DNA of 64,000 bases from Lachnoclostridium sp. (GTDB lineage: Bacteria; Bacillota; Clostridia; Lachnospirales; Lachnospiraceae). Location: positions 1-64,000 of the forward strand of contig JAMPEB010000010.1 of assembly GCA_023665475.1 (NCBI GenBank), read 5' to 3'. Below the pieces are notes generated by a model, which had not been told where the DNA came from, did no database searches, and saw nothing but the letters and a program-made list of their open reading frames with translations. Both the position numbers and the translations under genes were made by a program. Of this stretch, positions 29,714-38,065 are shown piece after piece (position 1 is the stretch's first letter; the number at the start of each line of letters is the position of its first letter).

Positions 29714-31378
29714 TCATACCTCCTTTTTGCTTTTCTCTATATATTTCTTCCGCCAGCCGACAGTATCTCCCACCAGCATCATCTCCGCCAGCTCTCCGGC
29801 CATGGCGCTGAATAATTCCAATGGTATCTCTCCCTGCTTTATAATATTCGCCACCCGTTCGTGCATGGTATTGACCGACTCCCGCATTTTGAAATGATTC
29901 TCCAGATTAAAGCGAAAACCGTTCTGCTGTTCCTTTGCGGTAAAATAAGCCGCCCATGCAGGCACAAGCAATGCCAACATACTCAAAAAACTATTCAGCA
30001 CACTGCTCCCATAAACCCTGAATGCCGGCATTGTAGCGGCAAACTGCAGGCAGCCCTGAACCAGCGCAATTCCAAACCCCATGTAGGAAACCGCTTTCCC
30101 CCATTTTTCTAAATGCCTGACAATGCCCTGATAACGCTTTATGGAATGTTCATGATAAGCTTTCTGATCCTCCAGCATTTCCTCAACATGCCGCAGAGCG
30201 CATAACATATGAACCTGATCCAGCTTCACTTCCGCCGGTTCTTTCTCGTCTGCCAAATGCCGAACCGCCATATATAGTTTACGGTCGTCCCCACACAGCT
30301 TACGAAGGTCAAGTTCTATGCCATATGGCATAAAATGTATCAATATGCGGAATATCTCTGCCACATACCGATTATTGATATATGCTTCCTGCCACCTGCG
30401 GACCTGCGGGCTCTTGGACAGCCGATAAGAATAATAATTCAGGCATCCATATAGAAAAAGCCCTATGCCTGCAAGCATGGACACGAATGCCCCAATCTCT
30501 CCGGCATAACCGGGTGCAATTCCCGAAAAAATCCTTCCAAACAAATTGACCGAATAGGAGCCGACTGCCAGAAGTATTGCCGCCGCAAAGGGCAATATAC
30601 TTTTCTGGTATGCCATGGCGCGGAATCTCTTATTATATTCCATTGCCGCCGAATCAAACTGACCGAAATGTTCTAATAGAATCTGCCGGACAGCATCGCC
30701 GTCCGCCGCTTCTTCCTCCATCTTAAAGTCCGGCTGCATTAGCTGATCCTTGCCGCTGTTGTACACCCCGGCAACCGCACGATACTTCTTGAGATATCTT
30801 TCACTGCATTTCTCCCAGAACGCAAGTATCTTTCCCTTCTTTTGCTCCGCTGACTCCGGCCGCAGCTCTTCCCCTGACAGAGATTCCCCAAACACAGTCA
30901 GATATTTGGGATTATACTTTTTATAATATGCTTCCCACAGGCAATATATTTCCTTCGTTCTGCTGGAAATCCAGATGCAGGGAGTCCTGCGGTCATAAGC
31001 TATCTTCATAAGCTCCCATGTGGCGCCGGACATCTCAGCAACATCCTCATTCCAGACCAAAACCAGAGCATCCGCCCTGTCGCACATAGCCTCGCCCAGC
31101 AGATTACGCAGGGGAGTTCCACAGCGGATTACCTGTCCGCCGGCATCCTCAGAAACGATGTTATCCTGCATACAATAGACCCGTCCGGAAAAGAGATGGC
31201 TCTCATTCCACTTATCCCATGCTCCTCCTGTATAAGCAGGACTTACAATCATCTGCAGCTCTATATCCGTGCCCTCTTTCCCAAAATATCCGCTGAGCTG
31301 CCCTATCAGCAAATCTATTTTGCCAAATATATGCGGGTCATGGGGCAAATCCCCCGCTATTGCAATCCCCAGCCTCAT
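29714..31378 (-). CDS. SLOG-like sensor domain fused to four transmembrane helices
   Basis: 554 residues. The N-terminal 165 form a Rossmann-like domain (MRLGIAIAGD start; RADALVLVWN, then TPCIWISS) typical of TIR-like/SLOG nucleotide-ligand sensors. A charged linker follows, then two membrane hairpins near 260-315 and 430-480 with long helical, Arg/Glu-rich cytosolic parts between and after (RRWQEAYINNRYVAEI). This layout resembles SLATT/DUF4231-type pore-forming effectors joined to SLOG sensors in predicted nucleotide-dependent conflict systems (established concept; assignment here by eye). It overlaps the RyR gene by ATGA and the FNT gene follows after one base. Predicted role: ligand-gated membrane effector. 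Confidence 0.6.
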   Translation of the reverse strand: MRLGIAIAGDLPHDPHIFGKIDLLIGQLSGYFGKEGTDIELQMIVSPAYTGGAWDKWNESHLFSGRVYCMQDNIVSEDAGGQVIRCGTPLRNLLGEAMCDRADALVLVWNEDVAEMSGATWELMKIAYDRRTPCIWISSRTKEIYCLWEAYYKKYNPKYLTVFGESLSGEELRPESAEQKKGKILAFWEKCSERYLKKYRAVAGVYNSGKDQLMQPDFKMEEEAADGDAVRQILLEHFGQFDSAAMEYNKRFRAMAYQKSILPFAAAILLAVGSYSVNLFGRIFSGIAPGYAGEIGAFVSMLAGIGLFLYGCLNYYSYRLSKSPQVRRWQEAYINNRYVAEIFRILIHFMPYGIELDLRKLCGDDRKLYMAVRHLADEKEPAEVKLDQVHMLCALRHVEEMLEDQKAYHEHSIKRYQGIVRHLEKWGKAVSYMGFGIALVQGCLQFAATMPAFRVYGSSVLNSFLSMLALLVPAWAAYFTAKEQQNGFRFNLENHFKMRESVNTMHERVANIIKQGEIPLELFSAMAGELAEMMLVGDTVGWRKKYIEKSKKEV

Positions 31379-31668
31379 ATCTCTTCCCTTTTCTCAATGC
31401 GGTAGCCCATCCAAAGCAGCATTTTAATCGTTTGAATGGCGGTAGCGCGGTCTATGTCCTTCTCTGGCTCCGGCAGCTTTTCATATTCCACCATACAGGG
31501 ATGCTTCAAGCTTTTCTCATCAAAATGCTCGCCGTATTCCCAGCCTTTCTGCATCCGCTGCAAAGCCCAGGTGTCATGGATGTTTCTGGCAATCTTTTCT
31601 AAATCTTCCTCCAGGGATTTACTCAGCTTCACTTCTGTCAAATCTATGGGTTTCGGTACATAAGCCAT
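31375..31668 (-). CDS. RyR-domain protein
   Basis: 97 residues. About residues 18-92 match the ryanodine-receptor repeat (RyR) domain: IARNIHDTWALQRMQKGW, YGEHFDE, KHPCMVEYEKLPEPEKD, then DRATAIQTIKMLLWMGYRIE. In animals the domain sits in Ca2+ channels; bacterial forms occur near TIR, SLOG and other nucleotide-signal proteins. It has GGGAGGG before the ATG, is 43 bases after the TIR gene and shares the ATGA stop/start overlap with the SLOG-membrane gene. Likely an adaptor or ligand-binding subunit of the same complex (inference). Confidence 0.8.
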   Translation of the reverse strand: MAYVPKPIDLTEVKLSKSLEEDLEKIARNIHDTWALQRMQKGWEYGEHFDEKSLKHPCMVEYEKLPEPEKDIDRATAIQTIKMLLWMGYRIEKREEI

Positions 31669-31711
31669 CCGTCTGCCCTCCCTTTTTGTTTCGTTTGTAA
31701 CTATGTCAAAA

Positions 31712-33160
31712 TTACCTTTTCAGTTCAAGCTTGGGGCAATTATAAAACATCTTCTGCTGATGCTTCACACTGCTGATATCCCAGCCGCTTAAATCCAAGC
31801 TCCTTAGACCTTCACAGTTGCAGAACATCCCCTCCATATTTATGACCTTTCCCGTATCCCATTCACTTACATTAATTTCCTGCAGTTTTTCACACCCACA
31901 GAACATAAAGGCCATAGTCACTACATTTGCCGTATTAAAACCGCTTACATCCATTTGTGCTAGTGTGCTACAGCCATCAAACATAGATCTCATGTCTTCC
32001 ACTTGTTCCGTATCGAAACTTCCAAGCTCTAGTGACTCCAGCGACTGGCAGTTAGCAAACATTCTCTCCATATCTTTCACAGCATCCGTATGAAAATCGT
32101 TCAAATCAAGGTCTGTGAGATGATAGCAGTTTTCAAACATCGATTCCATGCTGTCCACTCCGTCCGTACGGAAACGGTGGTTAAAGTTTATTTCTGTCAG
32201 ATTATAATAATTTGCAAATAACGCCTCGCAGGATTTTGCCACCACATACCCCCTGCTTGCAATATACAGGTGGTATCCCGGCGTGCCCGCCTGAGTCTCC
32301 CCGTCAGGTTCTACCCATGCTTTTATGTATTCCGCCTGCCCGTCACACACATTCCATGCATCTTCTGGGGCATCCTTCAGCGTATCCAGAAAGGTGATTG
32401 CCACAATGGAAGAACGCTCCACCTCTTCGTTTCCCAGCACACCTCTGTAGCCTATATAATACTCATCCACTAGAGGTATCGCCATAGTATCTTCCATCAA
32501 AAAATATTCATATACTTTTTCCTGCTGAGAGTCCGCTTCTCCCATCTGAGAGTCCGCTTCTCCCCCCTGCGACGGCAGGACCTCGCCAGAGCTTTCCACA
32601 GACCCTGCGGCGGGCGCAGGCATCGGTTCCTTCTCTGCGCCTCTTCCCAGCCACACTGCCACAGCAATGACAAGCGCAGCCGCTCCCAGGGCAATCCCAC
32701 ACCCCGGGAGCAGTTTATTCATGTTTAGCTTCTGCGGTTTTGACAGCAGAAAAGTCTGCAGCTTGTCAATAAACGCATCAAAGAAATCATAGTTTGCCTG
32801 CAGGCCGTTTTTATACCGCACCGCCTCTATGGAAGGCGGCAGCTCCTTGGGAAATTCAAATCCTCTCAGCATAATCGGAATGATGTTCCGCCCTCGTTCC
32901 AATGCATGCTCTATCTCCAGCCTGACCCAGTCCGCCTCATTGCTGCATCTCTCCAAGGCATCCGGAGAAAGCACCAGAATAAAATCTTTGCATTCGTCAA
33001 TGACCGAATAAAGCTTCTGGTTAAAATCCCCTGACCGCAGCGATTCCACATCAAAAAACACCCGATACCCTTTCCGGCTCAGGGTATCAAACAGGGTTTT
33101 TGCCGTAGACTCTCCTCCATTTCTTCGGTAAGATATAAATATATCATATCCCTTTTTCAT
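31712..33160 (-). CDS. TIR domain - transmembrane - DUF285 repeat receptor-like protein
   Basis: 482 residues with a striking order. The N-terminal TIR domain (3-140) starts YDIFISYRR and has the WxxxE motif (Trp78-Glu82), which contains the usual catalytic Glu of NAD-cleaving TIRs. One transmembrane helix lies at about 152-171. A Pro/Ser/Glu linker with a duplicated EADSQ follows. The outer region from about 310 to the end has six BspA/DUF285-type repeats of about 24 residues (MFxNCxxLxxLDLxxFDT pattern). A cytosolic TIR linked through the membrane to an external leucine-rich-repeat-like array mirrors Toll-like receptor topology. First gene of the TIR-RyR-SLOG-FNT series. Confidence 0.82.
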   Translation of the reverse strand: MKKGYDIFISYRRNGGESTAKTLFDTLSRKGYRVFFDVESLRSGDFNQKLYSVIDECKDFILVLSPDALERCSNEADWVRLEIEHALERGRNIIPIMLRGFEFPKELPPSIEAVRYKNGLQANYDFFDAFIDKLQTFLLSKPQKLNMNKLLPGCGIALGAAALVIAVAVWLGRGAEKEPMPAPAAGSVESSGEVLPSQGGEADSQMGEADSQQEKVYEYFLMEDTMAIPLVDEYYIGYRGVLGNEEVERSSIVAITFLDTLKDAPEDAWNVCDGQAEYIKAWVEPDGETQAGTPGYHLYIASRGYVVAKSCEALFANYYNLTEINFNHRFRTDGVDSMESMFENCYHLTDLDLNDFHTDAVKDMERMFANCQSLESLELGSFDTEQVEDMRSMFDGCSTLAQMDVSGFNTANVVTMAFMFCGCEKLQEINVSEWDTGKVINMEGMFCNCEGLRSLDLSGWDISSVKHQQKMFYNCPKLELKR

Positions 33161-33251
33161 TTTTCTTCCTCATTTCTCTTTATCATTTTTATAATGCCGG
33201 AGATAATGGCAATGCTCTGGATTAGGCGAAAAAATGCAATATCTATACACG

Positions 33252-34421
33252 CTACTGAATTATTACATCTTTCCAAGTATCGGACGGAATCAGGGAAATA
33301 TAAGTCTTACCCGTGTTAAGCTCTATCTCCTGCCCTGTTGCCTTGTCATAAAAGACAGTGAGCGCAGTCTCGGTGGGTTTGCTCCAAGTAATCTCGATTG
33401 CTTTCCCCTCTGTGATATAATAACCGCTGCGACCGCTGGAATCCACCGCATTGTAAACCATATAACCGTTTTCATCAAGCAGCTCAAATGTAGTATCCTG
33501 CAAAATGACATTGGTAAAGGTCAAGGGCGCATTGTCATGAACGGGGTCTACATGAGCCTTTCCATACTCATAATAATCATAGGTCTTGGTCTCCTCATTA
33601 TATTTCAAGGTAGACTGATTGTGGGTGAATGGCAGCTTAATGGTAGAAGCGCTGACAGCATCACTTCTCGATGCGAGATCAACACCGCCCTCGGCAAACT
33701 TAAAATGAGCGCCCTGATAATACTTGTTGTATGTAGTGCTGTATTTAGACTTTGCAAATCTTTGCTTCAGACCGTCATAGCTTTTCCCTGTTGTGGGATT
33801 GGTATAGGTATCATAGGTAAGATACTCCGTAAACTCCGTGGCTTTGCCGTTGGAAAAGCGGGCAAATCCGCCACTGAAATTGTTGGTGTATTCTTTTGCG
33901 ACCCAGTCATTGATGTAGAAAGGCCCGCCGTCATGACAGATTACGGCATTCCACTCCACTGCCAGCATGAAGTTGGTGGGACGTGTGCTTCGAATGCTTC
34001 CGAACTGCGTAATGCTCCCCCAATCCTTGACAATCGCCATAAAACGAGTGATACGGTCATTCGCAGTGCTGTTCATAATCTCATAAACCACGTCCGCCTC
34101 AGTCAGGCCAAAATGCGGAAGGGCAGTCTTCTCGTTATCCACCATGACCGCAATGGGACGCTGTTCCTTCAGACTGTTGTCAATCCACTCATTGGTAAGC
34201 TCGCTGCGATAACAATTCGCGGGAACCGCCTCCGGCTCTGCCACAGGTTCGGTTGCAGGCTCTGTTGCAGGCTTCTCCACAGACCCGGATGCAGGAACAC
34301 TCTCCACCAGAGGCTCACTCTCGATATCCCGAATAATCGGGGTGTCAACCTGCTGTGCGCAGGCTGTCAACATACACATGGTAACGACAAGGGCAACTAA
34401 TACTTTCACTTTCTTTTTCAT
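33252..34421 (-). CDS. DUF3048 (YerB-like) lipoprotein
   Basis: 389 residues. A signal peptide with lipobox LTAC (Cys21) is followed by a Glu/Pro/Ala/Thr-rich spacer (about 35-70) and then the DUF3048 domain: RPIAVMVDNEKTALPHFGL, ADVVYEIM, TRFMAI, the SIRSTRPTNF segment and a second part (VDPVHDNAP to the C-terminus). Family members such as Bacillus YerB are surface lipoproteins of unknown role. It lies 91 bases upstream of the TIR gene on the same strand with no terminator seen between, so read-through into the TIR series is possible. The spacer is also Pro/Glu repeat-like at DNA level. Confidence 0.85.
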   Translation of the reverse strand: MKKKVKVLVALVVTMCMLTACAQQVDTPIIRDIESEPLVESVPASGSVEKPATEPATEPVAEPEAVPANCYRSELTNEWIDNSLKEQRPIAVMVDNEKTALPHFGLTEADVVYEIMNSTANDRITRFMAIVKDWGSITQFGSIRSTRPTNFMLAVEWNAVICHDGGPFYINDWVAKEYTNNFSGGFARFSNGKATEFTEYLTYDTYTNPTTGKSYDGLKQRFAKSKYSTTYNKYYQGAHFKFAEGGVDLASRSDAVSASTIKLPFTHNQSTLKYNEETKTYDYYEYGKAHVDPVHDNAPLTFTNVILQDTTFELLDENGYMVYNAVDSSGRSGYYITEGKAIEITWSKPTETALTVFYDKATGQEIELNTGKTYISLIPSDTWKDVIIQ

Positions 34422-34679
34422 TATGATGATCCTTTCATATATAGATATTATAAGATGGCTACAAGGTTCATTTTATCCTGTCTTGCTCAATTTGTCCATT
34501 TTTTCCGTTAAAATAATCTAAAAAATGCAGAAAAGTAAAAAGTGTGGAAAAGCAAAGAAAATTATGATAAAATCAATCCTAAGAAAATTCATGTACTGTA
34601 TTTCTATGACAGCATCTGTTAAGGAAGCAATTGCACTATGATTTGTGCGCCGGTCAAAAGGCGGCAGAATGGAGGAACA

Positions 34680-36134
34680 ATGGACAGACAAAATTTGACT
34701 TTGCTTACAGACCTTTATGAATTAACCATGATGCAGGGATACTTCAAAAATAAGGACCGGAACGAAACAGTTATCTTTGATGCCTTTTTCCGCAACAATC
34801 CCTGCGGCGGCGGATATTCTGTTTCCGCCGGACTGGAGCAGTTGATTCAATACATCAAAGAACTTCGTTTTGACAAAGAAGATATTGATTATCTTGCCTC
34901 TCTGGGCATTTTTGGTGAAGATTTTCTGGAATATCTGGGAACCTTCCGCTTTTCCGGCGATATCTATGCCATTCCGGAAGGCACGGTGATGTTTCCCAGA
35001 GAGCCCATGGTGAAGGTCATCGCTCCCATTATGGAGGCACAGTTGGTAGAAACCGCTATCCTAAACATTATCAATCACCAGAGCCTGATTGCTACCAAAG
35101 CGGCAAGAGTCTGTTATGCAGCCCGCGGAGACGGTATCATGGAATTCGGCCTACGGCGCGCTCAGGGACCCGATGCCGGCACTTATGGCGCAAGAGCCGC
35201 CATCATCGGCGGATGCATCGGCACCAGCAATGTGCTTGCCGGACAGCTCTTTCATGTGCCCGTCAAGGGAACCCATGCCCATAGCTGGATTATGAGTTTT
35301 CCTGATGAATACACCGCATTTAAAACTTATGCGGATATGTATCCCGGCGCCTGCATTCTGCTGGTGGATACCTATGACACCCTCAAGTCCGGTGTCCCCA
35401 ACGCCATCAGGGTATTTACGGAAATGCGAGAAGCAGGCATTCCCCTGACATTTTACGGTATCCGCTTAGACAGCGGCGACTTGGCTTATCTGTCCAAGAA
35501 AGCCCGTAAAATGCTGGATGCTGCCGGTTTCCCGGATGCCGTCATCTCCGCGTCCAATGATTTGGATGAGTTTTTGATTGACAGCTTAAAGGCACAGGGC
35601 GCCACCATCACCTCATGGGGCGTGGGCACTAATCTGATTACCTCCAAGGATAATCCTTCCTTCGGCGGGGTGTACAAGCTGGCTGCCATTCAGGATGAAA
35701 ACGGAACCTTTATCCCCAAGATTAAGCTGTCGGAAAACTCCGAAAAAGTCACCAATCCCGGCGACAAAATCATTTACCGTATTTACGAAAAGGACAGCGG
35801 TAAAATCAAAGCCGATTTGATTTGTCTGGCAGATGAGGTCTACAACGAAGCAGAAGATTTGCTGCTCTTTGACCCCTTGGAGCCTTGGAAAAAGACCAAA
35901 TTGAAAGGCGGCACCTACACCATTCGCCCTATTTTAAAACAGATTTTCAAAAACGGCGAATGCTGCTATACCTCCCCCGAGGTTATGGAAATCAGGGAAT
36001 ATTGCCAAAAAGAGCTGGATACTCTCTGGGATGAAACCAAACGTCTGGTAAATCCCCATGAAGTCTATGTGGATTTGTCCAAAAAACTTTATGATGTGAA
36101 GCTGGAGCTGTTAGACCGGATGAGTGAGAAATAA
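34680..36134 (+). CDS. pncB: Nicotinate phosphoribosyltransferase
   Basis: Makes nicotinate mononucleotide from nicotinate and PRPP in NAD salvage. 484 residues. It starts MDRQNLTLLTDLYELTMMQGYF at the ATG at 34680 with GGAGG four bases upstream; the frame is open 14 codons earlier. Conserved blocks include the FGLRRAQGPDAG segment, the GIRLDSGDLAYLSKKAR loop and SWGVGTNLITS, typical of the family. Plus-strand gene between minus-strand groups, closed by a shared terminator. NAD salvage next to a TIR system is suggestive but may be coincidence. Confidence 0.95.
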   Translation: MDRQNLTLLTDLYELTMMQGYFKNKDRNETVIFDAFFRNNPCGGGYSVSAGLEQLIQYIKELRFDKEDIDYLASLGIFGEDFLEYLGTFRFSGDIYAIPEGTVMFPREPMVKVIAPIMEAQLVETAILNIINHQSLIATKAARVCYAARGDGIMEFGLRRAQGPDAGTYGARAAIIGGCIGTSNVLAGQLFHVPVKGTHAHSWIMSFPDEYTAFKTYADMYPGACILLVDTYDTLKSGVPNAIRVFTEMREAGIPLTFYGIRLDSGDLAYLSKKARKMLDAAGFPDAVISASNDLDEFLIDSLKAQGATITSWGVGTNLITSKDNPSFGGVYKLAAIQDENGTFIPKIKLSENSEKVTNPGDKIIYRIYEKDSGKIKADLICLADEVYNEAEDLLLFDPLEPWKKTKLKGGTYTIRPILKQIFKNGECCYTSPEVMEIREYCQKELDTLWDETKRLVNPHEVYVDLSKKLYDVKLELLDRMSEK

Positions 36135-36138
36135 GAAT

Positions 36139-36168
36139 AAAATGTGCGCCGCAAAGCGCACATTTTTT
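36139..36168. terminator. Bidirectional terminator between pncB and the AstE-like genes
   Basis: AAATGTGCGC and GCGCACATTT form a perfect 10-bp stem with a 6-base loop, followed by T on the plus strand and preceded by A. It serves both convergent transcripts. Confidence 0.85.
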
Positions 36169-37096
36169 ATGCTTCCCCCACCAATTTGATAACTGCCGTA
36201 TTGGCATAAATCAACGGTTCATCATGGATAAAAAACACTTGGGAATTTATGGGCGCAAAAAGCGTTTCCATAACTTCCCCGTCATAGGGATGGATAATAT
36301 TTGCCAAAGGCTGCCCCACCTTCACATGGGCGCCTGCTTTTACCGATGCCTCAAAAATCCCCGATTTTGCCGTGCGGACAGAAACCATCTCCGTATCGTT
36401 CACAACCTTTGATTCCGCAATTTGGGGACCATTGTATTTCACGATTCCCTGAGCGGACAAGAAATTCAAAACAGCCAGCACAGCCTGTCCGGCTCCGTTT
36501 TGGTCTATTCTTGCCGTTGTGGTAGTATACAGGGAAAATGCCTCCGTATCCCACACCTGCCAATTATAATTCAGCGTAGCCGTGTCATAAGGTCTTACCT
36601 TTCGTATGACCACATAGGGAAGCCCGAACATTTTGGCGGCATCCACAGTGCTATAGCCCTCATCCATCATACGGACATGGGGAACAAATTCCCCCGGCAT
36701 ATAAAACGAAGTAAACTGTATTCCATATCGGTACTCCGATATTACTTTAAATACGCCGTCCGCTATTCTCTGGGTGGTTTCGCCCAAATCATATCCCGGA
36801 AACATTCTGTTAATATCCGTGTTATCCGTAGACCAGAAGCGTTTCTGGATATTCATGGAATATGGGTTTATTGAGGGAATCACCAAAATCTTATGCCCCT
36901 CCGCAATCCTTTTTTCTTCCTCCAACTGTTTTATCTTTTTCACTAATTGCGTACAGCAATATAACTGCTGCACTTCATTTCCTCTGGAGCTCCCTACGAT
37001 ACAGACCGATTTTTTCCCCTTTCCGAATTCATAGCCTGTCACGCGAAAATGATCCCTGTATATTCCCTTGATTTCGTAAATAATCTTTTTTCTCAT
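36167..37096 (-). CDS. AstE/AspA-like M14 family protein with lost zinc ligands (predicted pseudoenzyme)
   Basis: 309 residues, clearly related to the neighbouring active-looking paralogue. By alignment the first zinc motif HGDE becomes RGNE (Arg38-Glu41), the second His of DIH becomes Thr (QFT at 127-129) and the catalytic Glu of VVEMG becomes Arg in VVIRK. The DINR arginine (residue 97) survives. It also keeps the C-terminal beta domain with an AHVKVGQPL hairpin. It therefore probably binds but does not hydrolyse an acyl-amino-acid or peptide. It overlaps the paralogue gene by ATGA, implying equal synthesis and perhaps a heterodimer with a regulatory subunit (inference). Confidence 0.8.
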   Translation of the reverse strand: MRKKIIYEIKGIYRDHFRVTGYEFGKGKKSVCIVGSSRGNEVQQLYCCTQLVKKIKQLEEEKRIAEGHKILVIPSINPYSMNIQKRFWSTDNTDINRMFPGYDLGETTQRIADGVFKVISEYRYGIQFTSFYMPGEFVPHVRMMDEGYSTVDAAKMFGLPYVVIRKVRPYDTATLNYNWQVWDTEAFSLYTTTTARIDQNGAGQAVLAVLNFLSAQGIVKYNGPQIAESKVVNDTEMVSVRTAKSGIFEASVKAGAHVKVGQPLANIIHPYDGEVMETLFAPINSQVFFIHDEPLIYANTAVIKLVGEA

Positions 37097-38049
37097 AGCC
37101 CGCAGACTTCCTCCTTCAGCAGCCTCCCCATCAGTGAACCTTCATCCACAATGGGATAATCACGAATGGTAAACAGGATTCCGTCTACCGGTGCCTTCAC
37201 CACATCCAGCACCTTGCCCCGCAAAGGGTCTACAATCATGCCTATCTCATCACCCTTCTTTAATTTCTCCCAATGCTTTACCTTGGGCACAAACAATCCC
37301 CCCATAGAGGCGTTTAAATAACAGACATCCTCAGGATTTCTCGAAATAATGGGCTTTCTGGGCGGATTTACCTCTCCTTTCCAGATTCCCAGCTTACTCA
37401 TTATATTAAAGATGCCGTCCACCATCTGACGACCGTATTCCTGAGTGATACGCATCCCTACTCCCATTTCCACCACCAGCGTGGGGGTTCCGATGCTGTT
37501 TAAGCTGTATGCAAAGGTGGACTCTAACACCGTGCTTGCCCCATGAACCCAGATAAAATCCACATTCATCTCTTTTGCAAGAGGCACCAGCACATCTTCA
37601 TTTAGCTCATTAATCCGTATCTGGGGAATCTCCGTCAGGTAAATATTGCTTGCATGGATATCTATGACACAGTCAGAGCCTGCCACATCTTTAATGATGC
37701 CTGCCGCCAGATACTCGGTCATATTGCCATCAATATTTCCGGGGAAAAGACGGTTCATATCCAAATCAAATGCCGGAATCCCTCTGGTGATAGAGTCGAT
37801 TCCCAAGGGATTCATTGCCGGATAAATATCCACGATTCCCGCCAGATTCTCCTTCTGTTCCACTATTCTTCTTAGCAGCTCAAAGCATACATACTGCCCT
37901 TCCAACTCATCCCCGTGAATGCCTGTGACAATGCTAATCCGCTTCTGTTTTTTTGCGCCCTTTCCGCCCTTTGGGGGCATGATGCGGTTCTTTTTGATTT
38001 CCAGCACCTCATCCACAGGCAGCTCCACAGATGCTATTGTTTCTACCAT
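37093..38049 (-). CDS. Succinylglutamate desuccinylase/aspartoacylase family amidohydrolase
   Basis: 318 residues, M14-type zinc deacylase/carboxypeptidase. Zinc ligands fit: His45 and Glu48 in GIHGDELEG and His132 in VIDIHAS; substrate Arg100 lies in DMNR and the general base Glu194 in VVEMG. The C-terminal part (about 230-318) is the beta-rich domain common to the family, with KGDEIGMIVDPLRGKV. The substrate is expected to be an N-acyl amino acid or small peptide. It follows the transglutaminase-like gene by 16 bases and overlaps the degenerate paralogue, so it is part of the ATP-grasp/alpha-E gene group. Confidence 0.88.
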   Translation of the reverse strand: MVETIASVELPVDEVLEIKKNRIMPPKGGKGAKKQKRISIVTGIHGDELEGQYVCFELLRRIVEQKENLAGIVDIYPAMNPLGIDSITRGIPAFDLDMNRLFPGNIDGNMTEYLAAGIIKDVAGSDCVIDIHASNIYLTEIPQIRINELNEDVLVPLAKEMNVDFIWVHGASTVLESTFAYSLNSIGTPTLVVEMGVGMRITQEYGRQMVDGIFNIMSKLGIWKGEVNPPRKPIISRNPEDVCYLNASMGGLFVPKVKHWEKLKKGDEIGMIVDPLRGKVLDVVKAPVDGILFTIRDYPIVDEGSLMGRLLKEEVCGL

Positions 38050-38065
38050 TTCTCTTCCTCTTTTC

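Noticed and set aside
33234..34400. 388-codon plus-strand frame opposite the DUF3048 gene
   Set aside because: Antisense to a clear lipoprotein gene with a good ribosome site.
34422..34679. NAD- or niacin-responsive element before pncB
   Set aside because: No recognisable palindrome or riboswitch core and no convincing promoter was found.
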